64,000 bases of DNA from JAPOUP01 sp965201085 (GCA_965201085.1 CBDAVS010000016.1:372001-436000), one strand, 5' to 3'. Shown: positions 17,057 through 26,264, counted from the stretch's first letter. Notes: generated by a model from the sequence alone, not told the origin. Numbers and translations: made by a program.

Positions 17057-18240
17057 TCGCCTGTGTTGCAGGTACCTTCGATACCAAGGGCGTGGAGCTC
17101 GGCTATATCGCTGATCTGATCCGCCGCTCTGGCCTGCCAGTACGAACCGTCGATCTTGGCACCACCGGCGCTGGCGGAGCGGATGTCGCGGCGACGGAGG
17201 TCGCCGCCTGTCACCCGGATGGCGCGGGAGCGGTGTTCGGACGGTCGGATCGAGGAGAGGCGGTTTCCGCTATGTCCATCGCATTCGAAGCCTATGTCCA
17301 GCAGGCGGACTGGATCGGAGGGATGATCGGCGCCGGGGGATCGGGCGGCACCGCGCTGGTCGCACCGGCCATGCAATGCCTGCCTGTGGGGGTGCCGAAA
17401 GTGCTGGTCTCGACCGTCGCAAGCGGCAACGTCGCGCCCTATATCGGCTCGTCCGATATCACGCTGATGCATTCGGTCACGGATGTGCAGGGGCTGAACC
17501 GTCTTTCGCGCCGTGTCCTTGGCAATGCGGCCCATGCTCTTGCGGGGATGATGCGGTACAGGGTTCCGGATGCGGTGGCCAAGCCCACCATTGGTCTGAC
17601 GATGTTTGGGGTCACTACGGTATGTGTCAGCCATATCGCCAGGATGCTGTCATCGGACAGCGACCCTCTGGTCTTTCATGCCACCGGTACCGGCGGGCGG
17701 GCGATGGAGAAACTGGTCGACAGCGGATTGGTGAAGGCGGTGATCGATCTTACCACGACCGAGGTGGCCGACATGCTGGTAGGCGGCGTGTTCCCGGCAA
17801 CCGAAGACCGGATGGGTGCCGTGATCCGGACCGGCATTCCCTATGTCGGTTCGGTCGGTGCGCTCGACATGGTGAATTTCGGCGCGCGCGAAACCGTACC
17901 GGAACGGTTCGCGGACCGGCGGTTTCACATACACAACCCGCAGGTCACGCTGATGCGAACGACACCCGAAGAGAACGACAGGTTCGCCGCCTGGATCGCG
18001 GCCAGACTCAACCGGATGACCGGGCCCGTCCGTTTCCTGATCCCCGAGCGGGGAGTTTCGGCCCTGGACGTGGAAGGCCAGCCATTCCATGATCCCGACG
18101 CGCTTGCCGCATTGCGGCGCAGGCTGAAGAACGACGTCATGCCTACCCGGGACAGACAGCTGGTGTCGGTTCCCGCCAACCTGAACTCAACGGAATTCGC
18201 CTGTGCGGCATTGTCCGCTTTCAGTGAGATCGCCAGATGA
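17053..18240 (+). CDS. Tm-1-like ATP-binding protein (UPF0261 family)
   Basis: 395 residues starting MIACVAGTFDTKGVELGYIA, the hallmark N-terminus of UPF0261. Further family blocks: GIGAGGSGGTALVAPAM-like Gly-rich segment (about residue 95), PKVLVSTVASGNVAPYIG, MHSVTDVQGLNRLS and TMFGVTTVCV. The family is the N-terminal half of the tomato virus-resistance protein Tm-1; its bacterial reaction is not settled to my knowledge. The next gene encodes the homologue of the other Tm-1 half, and the two overlap by 4 bp. The location in a polyol island suggests a catabolic rather than defence role. Confidence 0.85.
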   Translation: MIACVAGTFDTKGVELGYIADLIRRSGLPVRTVDLGTTGAGGADVAATEVAACHPDGAGAVFGRSDRGEAVSAMSIAFEAYVQQADWIGGMIGAGGSGGTALVAPAMQCLPVGVPKVLVSTVASGNVAPYIGSSDITLMHSVTDVQGLNRLSRRVLGNAAHALAGMMRYRVPDAVAKPTIGLTMFGVTTVCVSHIARMLSSDSDPLVFHATGTGGRAMEKLVDSGLVKAVIDLTTTEVADMLVGGVFPATEDRMGAVIRTGIPYVGSVGALDMVNFGARETVPERFADRRFHIHNPQVTLMRTTPEENDRFAAWIAARLNRMTGPVRFLIPERGVSALDVEGQPFHDPDALAALRRRLKNDVMPTRDRQLVSVPANLNSTEFACAALSAFSEIAR

Positions 18241-19070
18241 CGGTACCGCGCTCCCAAATCCTCGCGCGCCTGCGTGCCAGGATTGAATCCGGCCTGCCGA
18301 TAATCGGCGGCGGCGCCGGCACCGGACTCTCGGCGCGGTGTGAGGAAGCGGGCGGCGCCGACCTGATCGTCATCTACAATTCCGGCCGCTATCGCATGGC
18401 CGGGCGCGGATCGCTGGCGGGACTTCTGGCCTACGGCAACGCGAACGACATCGTCGTTGAAATGGCGAAAGAGGTGCTGCCCGTGGTGCGGGACATCCCT
18501 GTGCTGGCCGGTGTCAACGGCACCGATCCATTCATGCTGCGCGACAGATTTCTTGACGACCTGATCGCCCTGGGATTTTCGGGCATACAGAACTTTCCCA
18601 CCGTCGGACTGATAGACGGCAGGTTTCGCGCCAACCTGGAAGAGACCGGGATGGGTTACGGGCTTGAGGTCGATCTGATCCGCGCGGCGCGGGAAAAGGA
18701 TCTGTTAACGACCCCATATGTCTTCAATACTGACGAGGCGGCCTTGATGGCCGGCGCGGGCGCGGACATCGTCGTGGCCCATCTTGGCCTTACGACGGGA
18801 GGAGACATCGGTGCGGAAACCGGGCTGGAACTGGCGGACTGTCCGGTGCTGATTGACGAAATGGCGGCGGCGGCGCGGGTGGTGAACCCTGATATAATCG
18901 TGCTATGCCACGGCGGGCCGGTCTCGATGCCTGCGGATGCGGATTTCGTGCTGCGCAACTGCCGGGACTGCCAGGGCTTCTATGGCGCGAGTTCGATGGA
19001 ACGGCTGCCGAGTGAACGGGCGCTTGTGGAACAGATGCGGGCATTCACCCAGATCGGAGGAAAGCAATGA
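18237..19070 (+). CDS. Phosphoenolpyruvate-hydrolase-like TIM-barrel protein (Tm-1 C-terminal half homologue)
   Basis: 277 residues. Seen: PIIGGGAGTGLSARCEEAGGADLIVIYNSGRYRM, the opening of the family, then PVLAGVNGTDPF, GFSGIQNFPTVGLIDG, AHLGLTTGGDIGA and ILCHGGP late, as in PEP-mutase-like barrels annotated as PEP hydrolase. Overlaps the UPF0261 gene and the cupin gene by 4 bp each. UPF0261 plus this barrel equals the domain order of plant Tm-1, here as two genes, which implies a complex or consecutive reactions. Substrate unknown; a retro-aldol or hydrolytic step on an acidic sugar derivative is possible. Confidence 0.82.
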   Translation: MTVPRSQILARLRARIESGLPIIGGGAGTGLSARCEEAGGADLIVIYNSGRYRMAGRGSLAGLLAYGNANDIVVEMAKEVLPVVRDIPVLAGVNGTDPFMLRDRFLDDLIALGFSGIQNFPTVGLIDGRFRANLEETGMGYGLEVDLIRAAREKDLLTTPYVFNTDEAALMAGAGADIVVAHLGLTTGGDIGAETGLELADCPVLIDEMAAAARVVNPDIIVLCHGGPVSMPADADFVLRNCRDCQGFYGASSMERLPSERALVEQMRAFTQIGGKQ

Positions 19071-19465
19071 CCGGAAAATTCATGATGTCGGCACAGACAC
19101 AAGCCGAGATCCTTGACTGGGGAACCCTGCGCTGGATGAGCCATCCGCCGTCCACAGGGGCAGGCATGCTGACCGTGATCGAAGTGAACATCGCTCCGGG
19201 CCAGGGGCATGACTTCCACAGACATCCCGGGCAGGAGGAGGTGATTTACTGCATCTCCGGCAAGGTCGAGCAGTGGCTGGACAGGGAGAAGGGAATCTTG
19301 GGCCCGGGCGACTCGGTATTTATCGGTGCGGATGTGGTGCACGCCTCATTCAATGTGGGCAGGGAAGACGCGCGGCTGCTGGCCATTCTGGGGCCTTGCG
19401 TCGGCGAGCAGGGCTACGAACTGGCTGACGTCGCCGACCAAACTCCCTGGAATTCCCTGCGTTGA
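19067..19465 (+). CDS. Cupin-domain protein
   Basis: 132 residues, single cupin_2 barrel. Metal-binding set is visible: first motif GHDFHRHPGQEEVIYC (two His and Glu) and second motif PGDSVFIGADVVHASFN (His). Such small cupins act as sugar-acid isomerases, dioxygenases or mutarotase-like enzymes. ATGA overlap with the TIM-barrel gene makes it the last gene of the coupled plus-strand run. Function inferred only from context. Confidence 0.8.
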   Translation: MTGKFMMSAQTQAEILDWGTLRWMSHPPSTGAGMLTVIEVNIAPGQGHDFHRHPGQEEVIYCISGKVEQWLDREKGILGPGDSVFIGADVVHASFNVGREDARLLAILGPCVGEQGYELADVADQTPWNSLR

Positions 19466-19532
19466 GTTCCCGTCAGGTCATGTCACCCGGTGCGGAGGGG
19501 AGGTATGGCCGCTTCCGGGCGTTCAACGAATT

Positions 19533-20669
19533 TCAGGCTGCGCACTCCCATTGTCCCGTTCTGCCGGATTTCAGCACGGCATCCGTCACCAGGTCGGTCC
19601 GATGCGCGTCGGCGAACGTCGGCGCCGCCGCATCACCGCTCAGGCCTTTGATGAAATCCGCGGCCTGGTGCACGAAGCTCTCGGCATAACCGACGTGCAG
19701 CCCCGGCACCCACCAGTTCCCCATATATGGATGTTCGCCATCAGTGACGTGGATGGAGCGCCAGCCGCGTTCAGTGCCTTCATCGCGGTGATCGAACATG
19801 GACAGCCGCGTAAGGTCGTGCAGATCCCATGCCAGCGACGCATGTTCGCCGTTTATCTCGAATGTATAGAGTGCCTTGTGCCCGCGGGCATAGCGGGTCG
19901 CCTCGAACAGTCCCAGCGAACCGTTTCCAAACCGCGCCATGAAGACGCTGGCGTCATCGATCCCAACCGGCTCCACCTTGCCGGTAAGGTTGTGAGGACG
20001 CTCCTTGACGAAGGTTTCGGTCATAGCGGTGACGGTGTCGATTCCACCGTTCAGCCACATCGCGGTGTCGATGCAATGCGCCAGCAGATCGCCGGTAACG
20101 CCTGAACCGGCGACATCCACGTCAAGGCGCCAAAGCGCTTCTCCCCCCTGCGGGAGATCCTCGGCAATGGTCCAGTCCTGCAGAAACTGCGCACGGTAAT
20201 GGAAAATGCGCCCCAACTGGCCTGAATCGATCAAGTGCTTTGCATGGGTCACCGCTGGAATCCGGCGGTAATTGTACCAGACCATATTGGGCACGCCGGA
20301 CTTCTCGACGGCCGCCACCAATTCCGCGGATTCCGCCGCCGTCCGACCCAGCGGTTTTTCGCACATCACCATCTTGCCCGCTTCCGCCGCGGCGATAGCG
20401 ATTTCGTGATGGACATTGTTTGGCGCGGCGATGTCAATCAGGTCGATGTCGTCGCGGTCGATGAGCGCGCGCCAATCGGTTTCAATCGACCCGTAGCCCC
20501 AGTTGGTGGCGAATTCCTCCAATCTGTCCCTGTTTCTGGCGCAGACAGCCGTCAGTTCCGGTTCGTGGCTGAGATCAAAGAACTTCGGCGCCTGCGAAAA
20601 CGCATTCGAATGGGTCCGGCCCATAAAGCCATAGCCCACCATACCGATACGGAGTCTGTCCTTAGCCAT
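19533..20669 (-). CDS. Gfo/Idh/MocA-family oxidoreductase (second copy)
   Basis: 378 residues from ATG 20669, chosen because translation then begins MAKDRLRIGMVGYGFMG and the ATG overlaps the upstream stop by 8 bp. The Rossmann start is GMVGYGFMGRTHSNAF; the catalytic block MCEKPLG carries the canonical Glu-Lys-Pro; the C-terminal half has GDLLAHCIDTAMWL (His). NAD(P)-dependent dehydrogenase of a sugar or cyclitol. Operon with the TIM-barrel gene upstream (20662-21711), repeating the dehydrogenase/TIM-barrel pairing of 8835-11017. Converges on the cupin gene. Confidence 0.88.
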   Translation of the reverse strand: MAKDRLRIGMVGYGFMGRTHSNAFSQAPKFFDLSHEPELTAVCARNRDRLEEFATNWGYGSIETDWRALIDRDDIDLIDIAAPNNVHHEIAIAAAEAGKMVMCEKPLGRTAAESAELVAAVEKSGVPNMVWYNYRRIPAVTHAKHLIDSGQLGRIFHYRAQFLQDWTIAEDLPQGGEALWRLDVDVAGSGVTGDLLAHCIDTAMWLNGGIDTVTAMTETFVKERPHNLTGKVEPVGIDDASVFMARFGNGSLGLFEATRYARGHKALYTFEINGEHASLAWDLHDLTRLSMFDHRDEGTERGWRSIHVTDGEHPYMGNWWVPGLHVGYAESFVHQAADFIKGLSGDAAAPTFADAHRTDLVTDAVLKSGRTGQWECAA

Positions 20670-21711
20670 TCCATTCACTCCATCCATGGGCATCCCGCAC
20701 CTTGATCATGGCGGCAAGGATGTCGTTCCAGGTCTGCTGGTCCTCCAGCACGGAATTGGGAAACATGCAGCCATCCCAGCAGATGTGCCGCATTGCCTTG
20801 GTCGGCGTACCGTCCGCGTCGTTCAGCCAGAAACCCGCGTGCCTGACGATGTCCAGCTTGCCATTTACATCCGTCGCCATGCAGTGGCGTCCGGTTCTGT
20901 CATGGCTTCCCTGGCCGTGTACGGTCCCATCGTTTTGGGCAACGTGGAAATCGATCGTCCAAGGACGCAACGCCTCGGTAACCTTGCGCAGCGCTTCGTC
21001 CAAAGCGGCGGAGTCGTCAAGCTGTTCCGGCGTGATGAGCTGATGCTCCGGTGCGTTATAGCCGAGGGTATAGAGCATTGAGTGCGCCATGTCGGCCTGG
21101 AACCCAAGCGTTCGGGATCGATCAACCGCCTCCAGGAGATCCACCATATGTTTCCATGAATGCATTCCACCCCAGCAGATCTCCCCTTCCGCCGCCAGTC
21201 TCTCGCCATGATCTTCCGCGATGTCGCAGGCCTGGCGGAGTGTTTCGGCCATCCTGGCGGTATTGACTGCCGGGTCCTCCGCCCATTCGTTTACCCCTGT
21301 CGCCGTATCCACGCGAACCACGCCGCCTGTGCGCACGCCAATATCACGCAAACGGTTCATGATGCCGCAGGCCTTTCGAACCGCCTCAAGAAATGCGGTA
21401 CGCCCCTCGCCTTCATCCATCGCGGATCCACCGCCGACGGGCGGCCAGACGGGCGCCACTGCGGAACCCACGGCGAGTCCGCGGCCACCAATGTTATCGG
21501 CGAGCGCCTTGATCCCGTCCTCGTCCACATCGATCGATGTATGCGGGTCGGCAAGAAACAGGTCGACCCCGTCAAATCCGATACCATCGACCTCAGCCGC
21601 CTGGGTCATGTCCAGCATTCTGTCCAGAGCGATCGGCGGCTCATCGTCGCCTTTGCCAACGAGCCCCGGCCACATCGCGTTGTGCAGTTTGGGATAGGAA
21701 TTTCCCCCCAT
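20662..21711 (-). CDS. Sugar phosphate isomerase/epimerase (xylose-isomerase-like TIM barrel, second type)
   Basis: 349 residues from ATG 21711, preceded by GGGAGGACGTT. A longer frame to 21897 exists but lacks such a site and would run into the promoter zone of the divergent gene. Barrel features: DGIGFDGVDLFLADPHTS, LAAEGEICWGGMHSW (Glu), FQADMAHSMLYTLGY (Asp, His) and WTIDFHVAQNDG (His). C-terminal DGCMFPNSVLED is family-like. Partner of the downstream Gfo/Idh/MocA gene, with an 8-bp overlap. Which keto-sugar it handles cannot be read. Confidence 0.83.
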   Translation of the reverse strand: MGGNSYPKLHNAMWPGLVGKGDDEPPIALDRMLDMTQAAEVDGIGFDGVDLFLADPHTSIDVDEDGIKALADNIGGRGLAVGSAVAPVWPPVGGGSAMDEGEGRTAFLEAVRKACGIMNRLRDIGVRTGGVVRVDTATGVNEWAEDPAVNTARMAETLRQACDIAEDHGERLAAEGEICWGGMHSWKHMVDLLEAVDRSRTLGFQADMAHSMLYTLGYNAPEHQLITPEQLDDSAALDEALRKVTEALRPWTIDFHVAQNDGTVHGQGSHDRTGRHCMATDVNGKLDIVRHAGFWLNDADGTPTKAMRHICWDGCMFPNSVLEDQQTWNDILAAMIKVRDAHGWSEWNG

Positions 21712-21860
21712 AACGTCCTCCCGAATGAAATGGTCCTGACGTAACCTCTCATACCCTGTCAATATTGCAATCCAATTTCGGCGCGCATCCCCACCATTCC
21801 CGTCTTTCAGGACGCACGTTTCGAGTGTAGAGAGACGCAATGTCATTGGAGGACGCTGTG

Positions 21861-22709
21861 ATGAAAATCGGTTTCTGCATGCTTCTTTGGACGACATCCG
21901 TCGGTGAAGAGCACAAGGGCATTCTGGAAGACATCAGGGCAACAGGCTATGATGGGATCGAGGTGCCTGTTTTTGACGGCACACCGGACGACTACGCCGC
22001 GATAGGCAGGATGCTGGATGAGCTTGGCTTGGGGCGCACCGCGATTTCAGTGATCCCGACACCTGACATGCATATCCTAAGCGACGATGCAGCCGACCGG
22101 CAACGGGGCGAAGATTATCTGAAATGGCTGGTTGACTGCGCTGCGGCGCTTGGGGCCGATGGAATCGGCGGACCACTGCACCAGACGCTCGGACATTTCT
22201 CCGGCGAGGGTACGACTGAAGCGGAGTTCGACAGGGCGCGCGAGGTGCACAGCCGCGTCGGCGATCATGCGCAGGCAAATGGACAGGTCCTTGCGCTGGA
22301 AGCGGTGAACCGTTTCGAGACATATTTTGCCAACACGCTGGACGGTCTCTGCGCCTACACCCGCTCGCTCGGACATCCATCGATCCAGACGATGTACGAT
22401 ACGTTCCACGCCAATCTTGAAGAACAGGATCCGGTCGGCGCGTTCACCCGCAACGCTGCGGATATCGTGCATGTTCATATCAGCGAAAACGACCGCGGTG
22501 TTCCGGGGCGAGGTCATGTACCATGGTCGGAGACGTTCAGAGCGATCAAAACCTCTGGCTATGACCGTTGGCTGACGATCGAGGCTTTTGGCCGAGGTCT
22601 GCCGGAACTGGCTGCCGCAACCCGGGTCTGGCGGGATTTCGCCGAATCGTCAGAGGCATATCACAAAGAAGGCTATCGCTGCATTCGAGAGGGCTGGGAC
22701 GCGGCATGA
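21861..22709 (+). CDS. Ketose 3-epimerase-like TIM-barrel protein (D-tagatose/psicose 3-epimerase family)
   Basis: 282 residues from ATG 21861 (GGAGGACGCTGTGATG); another ATG at 21840 lacks a good site. The N-terminus MKIGFCMLLWTTSV is typical. The metal and catalytic residues fall at Glu147 (LEAVNRFE), Asp180 (MYDTFH), His206 (VHVHISENDRG) and Glu241 (LTIEAFG). The spacing 33-26-35 is that of D-tagatose 3-epimerase (E152, D185, H211, E246). Non-phosphorylated ketoses such as erythrulose, psicose or tagatose are possible substrates. Divergent from the preceding gene; ATGA overlap with the SDR gene. Confidence 0.88.
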   Translation: MKIGFCMLLWTTSVGEEHKGILEDIRATGYDGIEVPVFDGTPDDYAAIGRMLDELGLGRTAISVIPTPDMHILSDDAADRQRGEDYLKWLVDCAAALGADGIGGPLHQTLGHFSGEGTTEAEFDRAREVHSRVGDHAQANGQVLALEAVNRFETYFANTLDGLCAYTRSLGHPSIQTMYDTFHANLEEQDPVGAFTRNAADIVHVHISENDRGVPGRGHVPWSETFRAIKTSGYDRWLTIEAFGRGLPELAAATRVWRDFAESSEAYHKEGYRCIREGWDAA

Positions 22710-23446
22710 GCGATTTTGAGGACCAGGTCGCCGTTGTCACGGGCGGTGCGCAGGGGATTGGCGGCGCAGTCGCCGACAGGCTCTGGAATGGCGGAGCCCG
22801 GATCGCGGTCTGGGATCTGGACAGCGGCCTCGCAGGCAGGAAAGCCGCGGCTTTGGGCGGAGAGTGCTTCGCGCTTGAGGTGGATGTCGCCAGTTGGGAC
22901 AGCGTGGCGGTGGCGGCCGACACTACTTTGGAGCGCACCGGCCGTATCGACATTCTGGTGAATTCCGCCGGGATCAGCGGAATGAACGCCACTGTCGAGA
23001 CCTATCCCGTCGACCACTTTGCGGAAATTGTCCAGATCAACCTGATGGGCACTTTCCACGTCAACAGGGCAGTGGTACCCGCGATGCGCCGACAGGGCTA
23101 TGGGCGGATCGTCAATATCGCCTCGGTCGCCGGCAAAGACGGGAACCCGAACGCAGGTGCCTATTCCGCGTCGAAAGCCGGTGTGATCGGCCTGACCAAG
23201 TCGCTGGGCAAAGAACTGGCGGACGTTGATATCGCAGTCAACTGCGTGACGCCAGCCGCCGCGCATACCCGAATTTTCGACCAGATGAGCGACGAGCATA
23301 TTGACTACATGCTGTCGAAGATTCCGCGCGGGCGCTTTCTGGAACTCAGCGAGGCTGCCGCGATGATCGCCTGGCTCTGCAGACGCGAAAACTCGTTCAC
23401 CACCGCGGGTGTGTTCGACCTGTCCGGAGGCCGCTCCACATACTGA
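22706..23446 (+). CDS. Short-chain dehydrogenase/reductase (SDR)
   Basis: 246 residues; the ATG overlaps the epimerase stop (ATGA). Classical SDR: cofactor motif VTGGAQGIGG (11-20), NSAG (86-89), Ser140 in NIASVAG and the catalytic pair Tyr153/Lys157 in AYSASKAG. Asp37 (VWDLDSG) after the second strand favours NAD(H). Likely interconverts a polyol and a ketose or a keto-sugar in the same pathway as the epimerase. Last intact gene of the island before the IS block. Confidence 0.9.
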   Translation: MSDFEDQVAVVTGGAQGIGGAVADRLWNGGARIAVWDLDSGLAGRKAAALGGECFALEVDVASWDSVAVAADTTLERTGRIDILVNSAGISGMNATVETYPVDHFAEIVQINLMGTFHVNRAVVPAMRRQGYGRIVNIASVAGKDGNPNAGAYSASKAGVIGLTKSLGKELADVDIAVNCVTPAAAHTRIFDQMSDEHIDYMLSKIPRGRFLELSEAAAMIAWLCRRENSFTTAGVFDLSGGRSTY

Positions 23447-23955
23447 GGGAGACTGCCATCCCTGATTCCAACGAAGCGCCCTCCGTGTTGACCGCCACTC
23501 GCGGTTCGGATGGGAAACTTGATGTTTCGCCAAAGGGCGATCCCGCCGGGACGGTCAAGGCACTGGATACCCACAGGACTTTTCATTCCTGACAGGCCAG
23601 GCAGCAATTGGCTGGATACCGTGGGAAATGCCCTGCCACAGCCTGAAGTCCCGCTGCCGTCCTTGTTCCACGAACAAAGCGGCGCTTTGCGTGTCAGGAG
23701 ATATGCGCGAAGTTTGGGGCAGACCGCCAAGGCAGCACATCATGGCAGAAGATGAACGCCAGCAGCCTTCGACCGGCCGAGGTTACGCGGCACAACCGAG
23801 TCGGCGCATATCCAGTATCATCCGATCCGCAAGTTGACTTCATCAGGGAAAGAGCTAGGCAATGCCAGCCGCGGCCCGATCAGCCGGGATTCCGGCCCGG
23901 AAAGCTCCGGGAAAGGAGATTCAATGCCTGCCATAAAGGAACCCCCGTGCCGGTT
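23447..23955. other. Gap between the SDR gene and the IS30 element
   Basis: About 510 bp. A short open frame directly after the SDR stop (about 3458 bp into the 20-kb block, 23458-23592) would read PDSNEAPSVLTATRGSDG but has no standard start codon after its GAGGGAGAC site; it could be the stump of a further pathway gene. The remainder shows no recognisable domain on either strand. The IS30 insertion probably removed whatever followed. Confidence 0.3.
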
Positions 23956-25294
23956 TGAAGTGCAACACTTCGGGTGGTGGGAAGCCGCGCCGTGGGCGCA
24001 GGATATTTCGAATCGGCCGGATAGCGGCGACAGTCCCTGTGCGCGGGATAGGAGAGTGTCATGCCCGAGGGCTACCGCCATCTGACCTTCGACGGGAGAT
24101 GCCGGATTTACGCGCTGGGGGAAAGCGGACTTTCGAACGGAGCCGTCGCGAGGCGGCTGGGGCGCGCCCCGTCCACGGTATCGCGGGAGCTCCGGCGCAA
24201 CGCCGGCGGTCGGGGCTACCGCCACAGGCAGGCGCAGAGGAAGGCCACCGAGCGCCGGAGCGATGCCTCTTCGGTTCCGCGGAAGCTGACGGAGGAGCGT
24301 CGGCAGCGGGTCGTGGCGAAGCTTGCGGAGGGCTGGAGCCCGGAACAGGTCCCGGGCCGCCTCCGGCTGGAGGATCCGGAGATGGTGGGCAGGCAGCGGA
24401 TATACGACCTGGTCAGGGCCGACCGGCGGGACGGCGGAACGCTCTGGACGCACCTGCGGCGGCGGGGAAAGAAGCCGAACCGGCAGGGTGGCCGCCACGC
24501 GGGCCGGGGCCACATCCCGGGCCGGAGGGACATCCCGGAACGCCCGGAGACCGTCGGGGAGAAGGCCCGGACCGGCGACTGGGAGGCGGATACCGTGATC
24601 GGCGGGGCCCACAGGGGGGCGGTGGTGTCGCTCGTGGACCGCGCGTCGAAATTCACGCTTCTCCGGAGGGTTGGCAGGAAGAAGGCGAAGAAGGTCCGGA
24701 GGGCGATGGTCCGCATGCTCCGGTCCACCGGCATCCCGGTGCACACGGTCACGGCGGACAACGGCAGGGAGTTCGCGGAGCACGCGAAGGTGGCGAAAGC
24801 GCTCGGTGCGGACTTCTTCCTCCCGACGCCCTACCACTCGTGGGAGCGCGGTCTGAACGAGCGTACCAACGGGCTGCTGCGTCAGTATCTTCCGAAGGGA
24901 ACGGATCTGCGTCAGGTCACGGACGCGCGGGTCAGGGAGGTCCAGGACATCCTGAACGCGCGTCCGCGCAAAGCGCCCGGCTACCTGACGCCGGCCGAGG
25001 CGATCGGCCTGGCGCAGCCTCCCTGAGGCGCCTGGACCTGTCGGCTGGTGGGAGGAAAGGAACATACCGGCGGGACCGTCCGGGGTTCGGTCGGGCTCCG
25101 CCCTCCCTTGCCCGGGCGGTCCCGCCGCGGAGCCTTGCGGCCGGCGGAAGGCCCGGATACGCCCGGATCCGAAGGGACAGCCGCCGCATTCCACGCGGAA
25201 TCCGGACCCCTGGCCGGAAAATCCTTCAATCCCGGCCCGCCCGGTCCGCCCGGGCTTCGCCCTCGCTCCGGGGGTGGGCCGGGATTGCACTTCA
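23956..25294 (+). mobile_element. IS30-family insertion sequence, apparently complete
   Basis: 1339 bp bounded by inverted ends TGAAGTGCAA at 23956 and TTGCACTTCA ending 25294. It carries one full-length transposase gene (24061-25026) and about 270 bp of 3-prime sequence. The left 100 bp recur in decayed form at 62749. Target duplication could not be read with certainty. Confidence 0.8.
24061..25026 (+). CDS. IS30-family transposase
   Basis: 321 residues. N-terminal helix-turn-helix begins YRHLTFDGRCRIYALGESG and ends in STVSRELRRNAG. The DDE catalytic core is complete: first Asp in GDWEADTVIG, second in TVTADNGREFAEH, Glu in ERGLNERTNGLLRQYLPKGT. No frameshift or early stop is visible, so this copy may be active. 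ATG follows GGGATAGGAGAGTGTC. Confidence 0.92.
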   Translation: MPEGYRHLTFDGRCRIYALGESGLSNGAVARRLGRAPSTVSRELRRNAGGRGYRHRQAQRKATERRSDASSVPRKLTEERRQRVVAKLAEGWSPEQVPGRLRLEDPEMVGRQRIYDLVRADRRDGGTLWTHLRRRGKKPNRQGGRHAGRGHIPGRRDIPERPETVGEKARTGDWEADTVIGGAHRGAVVSLVDRASKFTLLRRVGRKKAKKVRRAMVRMLRSTGIPVHTVTADNGREFAEHAKVAKALGADFFLPTPYHSWERGLNERTNGLLRQYLPKGTDLRQVTDARVREVQDILNARPRKAPGYLTPAEAIGLAQPP

Positions 25295-26264
25295 GACTGG
25301 CACTGGGGGAAATTAAGTGAATGACAGAGCTGCTACATCCGCCTCCGCGCCCTTTCCGGGGCCGCCCGCGCGCCTTTCCGGCCAGCGCCCGTGCCGTCGC
25401 AACCGCCTTCGGCGCGGTCGCGACCATGTCCGCGGCATTCAGGAGGTTCCGCCGGACGGCGACCGTCACCATCCGCCCATGCGCCTTCTCCTGCCCGAAA
25501 CAGCTTGCCCGGGAAAGGCCAAGTAGCCTCTTCACCGTCCCGAAGCACCGCCCACCGCGGAAGCGCCGCTTCGAAACCGCCGGTTGAAACGCCTCTCCGA
25601 TTCCCGCAGCGGCCGCCCCCCGCACCGCCCTGCGCATGATCCGGTCGCGGCATCCGCCCTCGAACAGCGCACCGCGGCTCTCCCTGCCGGCCGTCGCCCG
25701 CCGCCCGCGCGCTGGCCTGAGCATCTCCGAAACGGGGGCACTCCACCCGTTCGCAGGCATGGCAGGCGTCCGCTCCACATAGCCACCGAAGTCGGTACGG
25801 ATAGAATCCCTGTATCCCAAGGCGCTTTTCCTTCCCGTTTTCAGCCGCTAGGCGGCGGGGTCGCCGCCGTGCCGGACCTCCGGTACCGTGGGCTGTCCGG
25901 CCTCCGCCCCGCGCCAGCTAGCAGGCGAGGCCTCCGCATAGGTCCGGGGCCGGGCGGGGCGTTCGACCAGCGTGGCGTCGATGGCCGCCTCCCCGCCCAC
26001 CAGGCCCGACGCCTCCGGCTGCCGGCATGCCTCGGGAGGGAGTCCGTCATGGACCCCGCCCCTGACCAGGGAGCTGCGCAGCCGGAAGCTGGCGGTGGCC
26101 CTGCGGTCCCGGGACCGGCCTGTGGCAGTACAGGTCCATTAGATCCGCCCTGGAGACCGGGGGCACCATATACCGACAATGCCGCCGAGGGAAGCGCATT
26201 ATGCAGAGGTCTCAGGGATGGCGCAAGGGAGTGGCCTAGCACCACTAGGGGTATCGCATGAATT
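25295..26264. other. Decayed mobile-element debris, family uncertain
   Basis: About 970 very GC-rich bp with overlapping long open frames on all strands but no intact gene. On the minus strand (25400-25650) RRFRGGRCFGTVKRLLGLSRA is reminiscent of the C-terminal part of IS1182/IS1380-like transposases. On the plus strand near 26160-26255 YTDNAAEGSALCRGLRDGA is faintly like the DNNAAER block of IS66 TnpC. Both assignments are weak; substitutions are dense. No host gene recognised. Confidence 0.3.

Noticed and set aside
17053..19070. Tm-1-like pair as an antiviral defence system
   Set aside because: The antiviral effect belongs to the plant protein; here the genes are embedded in a sugar operon with no defence genes nearby, so a metabolic role is more likely.
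25295..26264. Definite IS66 or IS1182 element
   Set aside because: Only short, faint matches (DNAAE block; a C-terminal FGTVKR block) in different frames; too weak to name a family.
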